Assembly: GCA_964583095.1 (NCBI GenBank)
Contig: CAZOVB010000079.1
Coordinates: 1-20,407, forward strand
DNA length: 20,407 nt
DNA from: CAZOVB01 sp964583095
GTDB taxonomy: Bacteria; Planctomycetota; Phycisphaerae; SM23-33
Direction of reading: 5' to 3'
Part shown: positions 6,682-14,454 of the stretch, piece by piece
How the letters are laid out: each line of letters starts with the position of its first letter
Position numbering within the stretch: the first letter of the stretch is position 1
The notes under the pieces: generated by a model
Told to the model about the DNA's origin: nothing
What the model saw: the letters and a program-made list of their open reading frames with translations, nothing else
Databases searched by the model: none
Position numbers and translations under genes: made by a program

Positions 6682-8913
6682 ATGATAGAATTTAGTTTAT
6701 CACCGAGCAGTATTAATTTACTGAATAAATCAGAGTTAATATTTTATTATAATTATATTTCTAAATCTAAATCAGACACAGTTGTTGCGCAAGCATACGG
6801 TAAAAGTGGTTCTGTTGTTCATCAGGTGTTAGAAGAATACATCAATGATAAAAGTTTAAATTATGAAAAAAGATTTGAAGAATTATGGAAACAAAACAAT
6901 CTTTATGAAGATAGAGTAGGAATGAATAAAACATTGAGTTATACACTATATTTAAGTTGTGTTTTAAATGGGGTTCAAACAATAAACAAATTAAGCAGTA
7001 TAAAAACAGAAGAAAAGATAAAATGGTTGTTGAAAGAAAACAACGAACTTAAAATATATGTAACAGGAATAATAGATGTTCAACACACAGATTTAGATGG
7101 TCTTAAAATAATTGATTGGAAAACAAGTTCTAGTATGGATTCAGACACAGAAGAGTTTAAACTGCAAGCCAAGCACTATTGTTATATAATTTGGAAAACT
7201 AAAAACACAATACCAAAAAGTGTGACATTTCATTATTTGAAATTAAATAAAACAAAATCATATTCTTTCGATGAAAATGAATTAAGAGGGTATGAAAATT
7301 ATTTGAATGAATTAGCAAATAATTTATTACAAAAAGGAACAAACATATCAAATTATGATTTGGGTGATGTTGATTTTATTTTTAATTCACATAAGAAAAA
7401 ATGTGAATTAGAAAAAACAAGAAGGTTAAAAAATGAAGTTATAAAGTGCATAATACACGATAATAGAATATTAATAGATTTTGATTCAATGCCAAGTTTT
7501 TTCAAATCAAAGTTAGAAGAATTATACACATATAAAATGAAAGGCGCTGAATTTTCTTATCTTTATAAAAGAAGAATATGGGATGGAACAAAATGTTTAT
7601 TAAAGAATAACAGCATACCATTTGGTTATATACATCATTTTGAAAGCATAGTCAATCAATTCAACATTAAATTTAACACAAATTATAAAATATTGTATGA
7701 TGATAGACGAGATAAAGACGTTATGAATTATCAATCAAACAATAAGTATAAAGATAATAAAATAGAATTGAGATACTATCAAAAAGAATCAGTTGATGTT
7801 GCACTTCAAAAGAAAATAGGTATATTAAATCTAGGAACAAGCGCAGGTAAAACATTCATATCTGGTGAATTGATAAAGAAAGTTAATAAGAAAACATTGT
7901 TATTAGTTAATAGAATAGAGTTAGCAAAACAAACACAAAAAGTCTTTATTGATTATTTAGGTGTAGATGTAGGATTAATGATTGAAGGAAACTTAGATAT
8001 AGACAAAGACGTTGTTGTAGCATCAATACAGACCATATTTAACACTTTAAAAAATAAGTCAAAAGGATACAATGAATTAAAGAAGTATCTATATTCAGTA
8101 AATATGGTGTTATATGATGAGTGTCATGGTGTAAGTAATTCAATAACATACACATATTTACAAAAGTATTTATCTAATGTTGAATATTCTATTGGTTTAT
8201 CTGGTTCACCATTCAGAACAGATGGTGCAGACCTTGAAATGAATAGTGTCGTAGGTTTTGTTATCTATAAAAAAGATACGGAAAGTTTACAACAAGAAGG
8301 TTTCATTTCGGCTTCAGAATGCATATTTATAGACCTAGAGAACTATACAAGATATAACAACATAGTGCCTAACTTAGATAAGGATGATGACTTTCATACA
8401 ATTTATAATAAATGTATAACAGAAAACAAATTTAGAAATAATGCAATAATGAGTATTAGTTCTGTGTTGAAAGGAAAGAAATTAATAATATGTAATAGAG
8501 TAACACATGCAAAATATTTACACGATAATTTAATTGGTTCAAAACTAATAACAGGAACAACTAGCAAGAAAGATAGGAAAGATATATTTGATTCATTCAA
8601 AAAAACAGATGATTCAATCATAATTGGTATGTCACAAATAATGAGCACAGGAATAGACCTACCAGATTTGGACATAATAATTAATGCAGCAGCAAATAAA
8701 AGTGACATAACAACAATACAAACAATAGGTCGTGTTTTGAGAAAATCAGAAAACAAACAAAGTGGTTTCTTTATAGATTTTTTAGATGAACAGTTTGTAT
8801 TTAAAAAAATGTCAAGACAAAGAATGAAAGTGTTAAAAAAATATGGCCACAACATAAAAATAGAAAAAGACATAGTAAAAATAGAAAAGTATATAAATAA
8901 GTTAATTAATTAA
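6682..8913 (+). CDS. RecB/Cas4-like nuclease fused to UvsW-like SF2 helicase
   Basis: A 743-residue fusion. Residues 1-240 form a PD-(D/E)xK nuclease of the RecB/Cas4 type: H47 in GSVVHQVLEEYI, D132 in GIIDVQ, D145-W-K147 in IIDWKTSS, and Q162 in LQAKHYCYI. Residues about 250-350 resemble the N-terminal domain of T4 UvsW (GAEFSYLYKRRIWDGTKCLL, then IPFGYIHHF). Residues 365-743 are an SF2 helicase: Walker A GTSAGKT at 385-391, DECH at 479-482, SGSP motif III, STGIDLPDLD motif V and QTIGRVLR at 680-687. UvsW acts in branch migration and in unwinding R-loops and recombination intermediates; joining it to a nuclease suggests one enzyme for end processing or fork rescue. ATG 6682 has no clear Shine-Dalgarno. 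The last codons contain the second copy of the 41-bp promoter repeat. Confidence 0.88.
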   Translation: MIEFSLSPSSINLLNKSELIFYYNYISKSKSDTVVAQAYGKSGSVVHQVLEEYINDKSLNYEKRFEELWKQNNLYEDRVGMNKTLSYTLYLSCVLNGVQTINKLSSIKTEEKIKWLLKENNELKIYVTGIIDVQHTDLDGLKIIDWKTSSSMDSDTEEFKLQAKHYCYIIWKTKNTIPKSVTFHYLKLNKTKSYSFDENELRGYENYLNELANNLLQKGTNISNYDLGDVDFIFNSHKKKCELEKTRRLKNEVIKCIIHDNRILIDFDSMPSFFKSKLEELYTYKMKGAEFSYLYKRRIWDGTKCLLKNNSIPFGYIHHFESIVNQFNIKFNTNYKILYDDRRDKDVMNYQSNNKYKDNKIELRYYQKESVDVALQKKIGILNLGTSAGKTFISGELIKKVNKKTLLLVNRIELAKQTQKVFIDYLGVDVGLMIEGNLDIDKDVVVASIQTIFNTLKNKSKGYNELKKYLYSVNMVLYDECHGVSNSITYTYLQKYLSNVEYSIGLSGSPFRTDGADLEMNSVVGFVIYKKDTESLQQEGFISASECIFIDLENYTRYNNIVPNLDKDDDFHTIYNKCITENKFRNNAIMSISSVLKGKKLIICNRVTHAKYLHDNLIGSKLITGTTSKKDRKDIFDSFKKTDDSIIIGMSQIMSTGIDLPDLDIIINAAANKSDITTIQTIGRVLRKSENKQSGFFIDFLDEQFVFKKMSRQRMKVLKKYGHNIKIEKDIVKIEKYINKLIN

Positions 8914-8914
8914 T
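8874..8914 (+). promoter_or_regulatory. Promoter-bearing 41-bp direct repeat, copy 2
   Basis: Identical over 41 bp to 5967-6007. Here the repeat is coding: it spells the last residues of the nuclease-helicase (VKIEKYINKLIN) and also carries the TATA-like box for the following gene. GTTAATTAATTAATATATTA at its end recurs at 14106-14125. It is followed by the Shine-Dalgarno CGGAGG and ATG 8939. Confidence 0.8.
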
Positions 8915-8938
8915 ATATTAACACGGAGGTTTTAAAAA

Positions 8939-9070
8939 ATGCCAAACATAACAGTGTATTTGAATGATGATGAATACAACGATTTCAAAATTGTTGAAAA
9001 CAAAGAAGTAAGGACCAAAATAAAAGAAAGTGTATTAAAGGTGATAAAAAATGAAAATAAAAAAAAATAG
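8939..9070 (+). CDS. Small ribbon-helix-helix-like protein
   Basis: A 43-residue ORF with a strong Shine-Dalgarno (CGGAGGTTTTAAAAAATG). ITVYLNDDEYNDFK followed by helical sequence (VRTKIKESVLKVIK) has the strand-helix-helix layout of CopG/Arc-type regulators. The 3' end overlaps the PCNA gene by 20 bases, so it may regulate or couple PCNA expression. No homolog can be named from sequence alone. Confidence 0.6.
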   Translation: MPNITVYLNDDEYNDFKIVENKEVRTKIKESVLKVIKNENKKK

Positions 9071-9752
9071 TTTAGTTGGCTTTATCAATAAAGTTTCTTT
9101 GAATGAAACAGAGAAATTGAAAGAAGTTCTGTTTGATTTTCAGAAAGATGGTGTTCATGTTTCCGCAATGTCACCAACAAATGTAAGTCGTGTTGATGCT
9201 GTTTTATATTCTTCTGGGTTTGAAGTTTATGATAGTGTTGGAAAAGTTGCTTTTGATGATATTGATACATTGAGTAAAGTTCTAAGTGGTTTTGATGATT
9301 CAATAGAAATTACAATAAATGGAAACTTAGCAACTTTTTCTGAAGGAAACAAAAAAGTTGATGTTGAATTATTAGATGAACAGTTTATCAATAAAACAGA
9401 TGAAAGAAAAGAAATGAGGCACACAGATTCAATTGAGTTAGATATTTCTAAATTCAAGAAATTCATTAATGATGTTTCTATTAATAAAGATTTCAATGTT
9501 ATTCTAACAACAACAGAAAATAAAGTAAGAATGAGTAATGTTGGCAAGTATGCATTTTCATTGAATGTTGATTGTGATGCGCGTGGTGGTGTTGCTGTTA
9601 AGTTTGGTGCATCAATTAAAAATTGTGTTTATAATTTAACTGATAGCATAAGATTGAATTTGGCAACAGATTATCCAATTGAAATTATTGAAGAGACAGA
9701 GAACAGTAAAGTATCAATCGTCACTGCTCCAAGAATAAGACAGGACGATTAA
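9051..9752 (+). CDS. pcn: PCNA-like DNA sliding clamp
   Basis: A 233-residue protein, close to the usual PCNA length of about 245. Clamp hallmarks are the early segment FDFQKDGVHVSAMSPTNVSR, in the position of the family's conserved D-G-hydrophobic segment, and the C-terminal VSIVTAPRIRQDD, which matches the family ending with the conserved A-P-R. The region before it (YNLTDSIRLNLATDYPIEII) matches the strand pattern with the Pro before the last hairpin. The protein forms a ring around DNA and tethers the polymerase; here it should be loaded by 9823-10746 with 11789-12268. Shine-Dalgarno GGTGATAAAAAATG lies inside the preceding small gene. The sequence is divergent from cellular PCNA, as in viral clamps. 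Confidence 0.88.
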   Translation: MKIKKNSLVGFINKVSLNETEKLKEVLFDFQKDGVHVSAMSPTNVSRVDAVLYSSGFEVYDSVGKVAFDDIDTLSKVLSGFDDSIEITINGNLATFSEGNKKVDVELLDEQFINKTDERKEMRHTDSIELDISKFKKFINDVSINKDFNVILTTTENKVRMSNVGKYAFSLNVDCDARGGVAVKFGASIKNCVYNLTDSIRLNLATDYPIEIIEETENSKVSIVTAPRIRQDD

Positions 9753-9767
9753 TTTTTTTTATTTTTA
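9753..9767 (+). terminator. Oligo-T terminator after the PCNA gene
   Basis: An eight-T run followed by ATTTTTA directly after the PCNA stop codon. Archaeal RNA polymerase terminates at oligo-T on the non-template strand without needing a hairpin. The 70-bp gap then contains an unusual GC-rich patch (9778-9795) and the start of the clamp-loader gene. Confidence 0.45.
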
Positions 9768-9822
9768 TACTCACACACGGCGAAGCGCGGCAAGGATTTT
9801 ATTTAAATTAAAATGTGATAAA

Positions 9823-10746
9823 ATGTTAAAAGATAATATATGGTATGAGAAACACAGACCACAAAAAATAATGGATATTGTGTCTCCACATTCAGAATCA
9901 ATTAAAAGATATATTGAATCAAATACAATACCAAATTTTTTATTCTATTCAAGAGTTGGTGGAACTGGTAAAAGCAGCATGGCTAAAGCAATAATTAAAG
10001 AGCTAGATTGTGATGTTATGACTTTGAACGCAAGCGCAGAAAGAAGTATAGATAATATACGAAACAACGTTAAAGAGTTTGCTAGAACAAAATCAACTAA
10101 TGGTAAGAAAAGATGTGTGTTCATGGATGAAGCAGAGAAATTGACCAAAGACGCAATGGACGCACTTAAAAACATGATTGAAGATTATACAGAAAACACA
10201 TTCTATATATTTACAACAAACAATATTGAGAAAATAAGTCAACCAATGCAAAGCAGGTTCACAGCAAAATATGAGTTTGTGTCACCAAACAAAGAACAAA
10301 TTTATTTGTATCTAAAAAATATATGTGAAGTTGAAGGTCTTGTGTATGATGAAGTTTCATTGAATAAGGTTATAGATAAGCATTATCCAAGTGTAAGAGA
10401 GTGCGTTAATGTTCTGCAAGATTGCAAAATGAAAATGTTATCTGTTAATGATAGTTTGTTCAATTCTCAAACCAACGTTTTCAGAGATTGTTTTAACAAT
10501 ATAATCAAAAAAGAATTTAGTGAATTATATAATAAAATACAATCTGGTGTTGTTGATGTTTCAGATTTAAACAAATGGTTATTTAATCATATAATAGAGA
10601 GTGATATAAATAAAGTCAATGTGTTCAAAGCGATTCAAATTTTGGGTCAGAACGAAATCAATTTTAATATTGGTGCAGACAAAAAGATTGTGTTCATTTC
10701 AAGTTTACCAAGATTGATATTATCATTGAAAGGTGATGAAAAGTGA
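9823..10746 (+). CDS. rfcS: RFC small-subunit-like clamp loader ATPase
   Basis: A 307-residue AAA+ protein, slightly shorter than cellular RFC small subunits (about 320). Visible: N-terminal IWYEKHRPQKIMDIV (family W-x-E-K-Y-R-P motif), Walker A GGTGKS at 46-51, Walker B CVFMDEAE with D102-E103, and the S-R-F arginine-finger motif at 144-146. It opens the PCNA ring with ATP and loads it at primer ends, the role of archaeal RfcS and of phage T4 gp44. No RFC large subunit is visible in the window; the gene at 11789-12268 looks like a gp62-type partner instead. The 3' end overlaps the methyltransferase start by four bases. Confidence 0.93.
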   Translation: MLKDNIWYEKHRPQKIMDIVSPHSESIKRYIESNTIPNFLFYSRVGGTGKSSMAKAIIKELDCDVMTLNASAERSIDNIRNNVKEFARTKSTNGKKRCVFMDEAEKLTKDAMDALKNMIEDYTENTFYIFTTNNIEKISQPMQSRFTAKYEFVSPNKEQIYLYLKNICEVEGLVYDEVSLNKVIDKHYPSVRECVNVLQDCKMKMLSVNDSLFNSQTNVFRDCFNNIIKKEFSELYNKIQSGVVDVSDLNKWLFNHIIESDINKVNVFKAIQILGQNEINFNIGADKKIVFISSLPRLILSLKGDEK

Positions 10747-11789
10747 TTAAAGTGTTAGAGTTGTTTAGTGGTTATGGTGGAGCTAGTTTTGCGTTGAAGA
10801 AAGCGAACATAGAACATAAATGTGTTGGTTATAGTGATATTGAAAATTGTGCAAATTATATTTTTCCTTTGAATCATGGAAAAGAAATAAAACAATTGGG
10901 TGATGTCACAAAAGTCAAATCAGAAGAATTAGAAGATTTTGATTTACTTACAGGTGGGTTTCCATGTCAAAGTTTCAGCATAGCAGGAAAACGTGAAGGA
11001 TTTGCAGCAAAAGATAAAGGTGATTTGTTTTTTGAAATAATAAGAATAGTTAAAGTAAAGCAACCAAAATATATGCTACTTGAAAATGTTCAAGGTTTAA
11101 TTAATCATGATGATGGTGACACTTTTAAAGTAGTGTTGAGGGAATTAAAGAAAATAGGTTATTATGTTCATTGGAAACTTTTGTTTAGTAAAAATCACGG
11201 AACCCCACAAAATAGACCACGTGTATGGTTAGTTTGTTTTAAGGATAAAAAAGAACATGATAAATTCAGATTTCCAGAAAAAGAAAAACTATCATTAACA
11301 TTAAAAGATTTATTAGAAGATAAAGTTGATGAAAAGTATTATTTAACAGATGTTCAGTTAACAAGATTTAACGAACGAAACAGATATGGTGACCATAAAT
11401 TAGATTATAATATAAAAATTCATCCAACGCTTTGTAGTATTGGCGAAAGTGATGTTGGCATAATACCAGAAGATTTTAAGATGATTAATTATGCAGCATC
11501 ACCAACATTTAGAAAATATACAAAATCAAAAAACATAATCAATACACTATTAGCGCGTGATTACTATGCAATAAAAGAAAAACAAAAGAGATGGCGAAGA
11601 TTAACACCTAGAGAATGTTTCCGGTTACAAGGGTTTTTTAATGATGAAATAAATTTTGGAAACCTATCTGACCATAAATTATATTTCTTAGCTGGTAATG
11701 GTTGGGATATAAATGTAGCAAGTAAAATATTTGAACAAATGTTTAAAGGAAATAAGTATAGCAAACAGTTTGTCTTGGGTGATTTTTAA
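10743..11789 (+). CDS. DNA (cytosine-5) methyltransferase
   Basis: A 348-residue C5 methyltransferase starting at GTG 10743, with GGTGATGAAAAGTG giving a well-spaced ribosome site; its start overlaps the clamp-loader stop. All core motifs are visible: I (LELFSGYGGASFAL), IV with catalytic C75 (GGFPCQSFS), VI (ENV at 114-116), VIII (QNRPRVWLV), IX (RRLTPRECFRLQGF) and X (LAGNGWDINVASKIF). It transfers methyl from S-adenosylmethionine to C5 of cytosine. No restriction endonuclease is adjacent, so an orphan enzyme protecting the element from host restriction or marking its DNA is likely. Its place between two clamp-loader genes is unusual. The target-recognition region (about residues 190-280) is short, and the target site cannot be read. 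Confidence 0.96.
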   Translation: MIKVLELFSGYGGASFALKKANIEHKCVGYSDIENCANYIFPLNHGKEIKQLGDVTKVKSEELEDFDLLTGGFPCQSFSIAGKREGFAAKDKGDLFFEIIRIVKVKQPKYMLLENVQGLINHDDGDTFKVVLRELKKIGYYVHWKLLFSKNHGTPQNRPRVWLVCFKDKKEHDKFRFPEKEKLSLTLKDLLEDKVDEKYYLTDVQLTRFNERNRYGDHKLDYNIKIHPTLCSIGESDVGIIPEDFKMINYAASPTFRKYTKSKNIINTLLARDYYAIKEKQKRWRRLTPRECFRLQGFFNDEINFGNLSDHKLYFLAGNGWDINVASKIFEQMFKGNKYSKQFVLGDF

Positions 11790-12268
11790 TGGATTTATTC
11801 ACAGTTCTAAAAAACATATATGAAAACAAAAAAACAGATTGGTTCAAAGAATTAGAGCATTCAAATATAAGTGGTTATATTGTTTTCAAATATTTATCAA
11901 TGAATAAAAATTTATATAATGAAATCGGATTGTTGAATAATTATGTTTTTGTTTTGAATGATAAACAATTTATCAAATTATGTTGGTTGGTTGTTCCAAA
12001 ACAAAAAACACCATATGTTAAATATATAAAAGAAAATATTGATGTTGATAAAGAATTTTATGATGTTCTACAAAGACGATTGAAAATGTCAGATAACGAT
12101 TTCAATAATTGTAAACAAAGACTAAAAAACATAATTTTTAATGAACCAGAAAAATATTTCGCTGAACTTGGTTTAAAAAAAAGTTTTTATGATAAATATA
12201 ATATTGCATTCAAACCGAACGAAATTGGAACTAGAGAAATAAAAAGAGGGCTAGAGGTGTTTTTTTAA
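11789..12268 (+). CDS. Putative gp62-like clamp loader subunit
   Basis: A 159-residue protein. Its pattern resembles the clamp-loader A subunits (gp62-like) of T4-type phages: an N-terminal F-x-x-L-K-N-I-x-x-x-K segment, the central FKYLSMNKNLYNEI (compare a conserved R-F-L-S-M-N-type block), then WLVVPKQKTPYVKYIKE, and a C-terminal helix region. In T4, gp62 joins gp44 to form the loader. Here it is next to the methyltransferase (TAATG overlap) and upstream of the polymerase, close to the RFC-like ATPase. The match is from memory of the family pattern and not from an alignment. The alternative is an unrelated helical protein. Confidence 0.55.
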   Translation: MDLFTVLKNIYENKKTDWFKELEHSNISGYIVFKYLSMNKNLYNEIGLLNNYVFVLNDKQFIKLCWLVVPKQKTPYVKYIKENIDVDKEFYDVLQRRLKMSDNDFNNCKQRLKNIIFNEPEKYFAELGLKKSFYDKYNIAFKPNEIGTREIKRGLEVFF

Positions 12269-12271
12269 AAA

Positions 12272-14089
12272 ATGGAAAAGATTTTAATTTATGACATTGA
12301 AACAAAAACATTTGGAAGACCAGACCCAAAGAAAGATGAACTAAAAGTTTTTGGCGCTTATAGTTATATAACAAATAAATACTATTGCACTACATCATAC
12401 AATGATATAAAAAAACTATTAGATAATCATGATATAATTGTAGGGTTTAATTCTTTAACATATGATAATGGTGTGTTGCAAAGATATTTCAAAGAATATT
12501 TCAATTCCAATAAGTATGAAGAATATTTTTTCAAGAATAAAATTAATATAGATTTGTTTAAAATTTTCAAACAAAGAGCAAACATTATGAAAACAAAGAA
12601 AGGTATGTTAGGGGATTTACTTATGAGTTATAGTCTTGATTTCATTACACAAACATTAGATTTGGTTAAAGATGATGGAAAGATAAAAACATTCAATTAT
12701 GATTTACTTAAAAAAGATTCATGGACAACAGAAGAAGTTAAGACAATAAAAGAATATACATTAAGAGACATAGAGATAACTAAAAAGTTATATGAATGGT
12801 GCGAAGATTATTTCAGTGGGTTTAAAGATTTCATTAGTGAATATGATGTTAGAAATAAAAAATATTTAACTTCAGCACCAAGTGTGTTTGCGTATAAAGC
12901 GATTTGTAAATCACTAGATTGGGAAGAAAAATATTCAGATAATTATGTGAAAGAATCATATGGTGGTGGTTATGTATCATACCCAGCAGGAGAAGAATTT
13001 TCAGGTGACATATATGTTCTGGATTTCAATTCATTGTATCCACACATAATGATTCAATGCAATTTGTATTCACCAAAAAAAGACGGTTGGAACGGTGGTA
13101 AATTCAAAGTTGAAGGTTATTACAATAATGAACATTTGGGTGAGGTCGAAAAACTTTTGAAACATTTTTATAATCTAAGATTAGAATACAAAAAAAATAA
13201 AGATAATAGAGAATATACAATTAAGATTATTATCAATACAATTTATGGATTATTAGGTAATGGTTCTTTTGCTAATTTGTATAACAACACATCAGCAGCA
13301 GATTGCACAAGATTAGGTAGACAATGGGTTAAGTTAGCAAGAAAGAAATTCAGAGATGCAGGTTTTGATATAATATATACAGATACAGATAGTGTCTATA
13401 TACGAAACAAAAATGAAGATAAAACAAAAATGCTGCAAGTTAAAGATGAAATAATAAAAGAAATAAAAGATAATGTTCCATTTCCACAAAACACATTTGA
13501 TATGGGGGTTGATGATGAAATATCAAACATTTGGTTTTTCAAAGGCCAAAATAAAGTTAGTGATGATGAATCAGAATTAGATGAAGATGATTTCATTAAT
13601 AAACCAAAGGGTCTTATGAAAAAAAATTATATTTATGTGACAAAAGACAATAGAGTTGTTTATAAGAATTTGGGTGTAAAGAAAAAATCAACATCAGCAT
13701 TAACCAGAAAAATATTCAGAGATTATTTAATTCCAAAAATAATAGAAGAACGAAAAGTTAAATTCTCAAAATCATATTTTTTTAATTTGATTAAAGAAAT
13801 ATTAAGTCAAGACATATCACTAGCCAAAATAAGATATCAAGTTAAAAGACCAGACGAATATAAATCAAAAACAAGTATACAATATCAGATAGCAAAAAAA
13901 TATGGTTCAGGAATACATTTCATGATTAAGAACACAAAAACAGGCGTTGGTGAAGATAAAAAGTATTGCACCATTGAAGAATTTAAAAAAAACAATATGA
14001 GTGTTCATGATTTAGATTATGATGTTTTTTGGAGCGAATTGGGTTATTTCATAAAAGACGAAAAAATGGATTTAAGTAACTTTTTTTAG
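12272..14089 (+). CDS. polB: Family B DNA polymerase with 3'-5' exonuclease (compact)
   Basis: A 605-residue replicative polymerase, well short of the cellular archaeal length of about 780. Exonuclease residues: ExoI D8-I-E10, ExoII N60...D65 in GFNSLTYDNGV, ExoIII Y162...D166 in YTLRDIEI. Polymerase residues: YGGGY at 230-234, motif A DFNSLYP at 251-257, motif B K318...N322 with YG at 325-326, and motif C TDTDS with D371 and D373. Only about 60 residues separate motifs A and B, so there is no TPR1 or TPR2 insertion and protein-primed synthesis is unlikely; priming by 3317-5971 fits. The distance between exonuclease and palm is short, indicating a reduced N-terminal domain. No uracil-sensing pocket can be judged. 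It starts four bases after the gp62-like gene. Confidence 0.96.
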   Translation: MEKILIYDIETKTFGRPDPKKDELKVFGAYSYITNKYYCTTSYNDIKKLLDNHDIIVGFNSLTYDNGVLQRYFKEYFNSNKYEEYFFKNKINIDLFKIFKQRANIMKTKKGMLGDLLMSYSLDFITQTLDLVKDDGKIKTFNYDLLKKDSWTTEEVKTIKEYTLRDIEITKKLYEWCEDYFSGFKDFISEYDVRNKKYLTSAPSVFAYKAICKSLDWEEKYSDNYVKESYGGGYVSYPAGEEFSGDIYVLDFNSLYPHIMIQCNLYSPKKDGWNGGKFKVEGYYNNEHLGEVEKLLKHFYNLRLEYKKNKDNREYTIKIIINTIYGLLGNGSFANLYNNTSAADCTRLGRQWVKLARKKFRDAGFDIIYTDTDSVYIRNKNEDKTKMLQVKDEIIKEIKDNVPFPQNTFDMGVDDEISNIWFFKGQNKVSDDESELDEDDFINKPKGLMKKNYIYVTKDNRVVYKNLGVKKKSTSALTRKIFRDYLIPKIIEERKVKFSKSYFFNLIKEILSQDISLAKIRYQVKRPDEYKSKTSIQYQIAKKYGSGIHFMIKNTKTGVGEDKKYCTIEEFKKNNMSVHDLDYDVFWSELGYFIKDEKMDLSNFF

Positions 14090-14103
14090 AAACATTTATA
14101 TAT
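14088..14103 (+). promoter_or_regulatory. Archaeal BRE/TATA promoter for the accessory region
   Basis: AGAAACATTTATATAT overlaps the polymerase stop codon. It is followed by TAGTTAATTAATTAATATATTA, of which GTTAATTAATTAATATATTA is shared exactly with 8901-8920, and by Shine-Dalgarno GGTGATATAAAATG. It probably drives the gene at 14137 and those following. Confidence 0.75.
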
Positions 14104-14136
14104 TAGTTAATTAATTAATATATTAGGTGATATAAA

Positions 14137-14454
14137 ATGTCAAAAACAAACAAACAATTAAGAGCTTTGGTGGAATGTGGCAAAAAACGATTGATAATGA
14201 ACGTGGCATATACATATGCACACTTACCTGAATTAGCTATGCACTATGGAAACCCACCAGGAGAAATAACGAAAGATAAATATACAGATGTTGTGTATCT
14301 TAAATATGTTAAAAACCAAATTGAAAAACTGAACGATACACATTTTGAAACTACACGTTTTGATGGTGTGTTACCATATAGCAAAGAAGTTATATTGGGA
14401 CATATTAATGCATTGTTGCAGTATTTAGAAAACACAGAGAGTGAACAACCATGA
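14137..14454 (+). CDS. Hypothetical protein
   Basis: A 105-residue protein preceded by the promoter at 14088 and by GGTGATATAAAATG. The sequence is mixed helical (YVKNQIEKLNDTHFETTRF..., EVILGHINALLQYLENTE) with one short His/Tyr-rich patch (YAHLPELAMHYG). There is no cysteine pair, membrane segment or recognisable catalytic motif. It is the first gene of the accessory operon and overlaps the next gene by ATGA. Function unknown. Confidence 0.7.
   Translation: MSKTNKQLRALVECGKKRLIMNVAYTYAHLPELAMHYGNPPGEITKDKYTDVVYLKYVKNQIEKLNDTHFETTRFDGVLPYSKEVILGHINALLQYLENTESEQP

Noticed and set aside
8403..8873. Minus-strand ORF of 156 codons inside the nuclease-helicase
   Set aside because: The frame is the antisense of conserved helicase motifs, has hydrophobic shadow composition and no start signal.
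10743..12268. Complete restriction-modification pair, with 11789-12268 as the endonuclease
   Set aside because: The 159-residue protein shows no PD-(D/E)xK, HNH or other nuclease motif, and its pattern and position fit a clamp-loader subunit better.
12272..14089. Protein-primed family B polymerase
   Set aside because: Only about 60 residues lie between motifs A and B, with no TPR2 insertion, and a primase is encoded in the same block.
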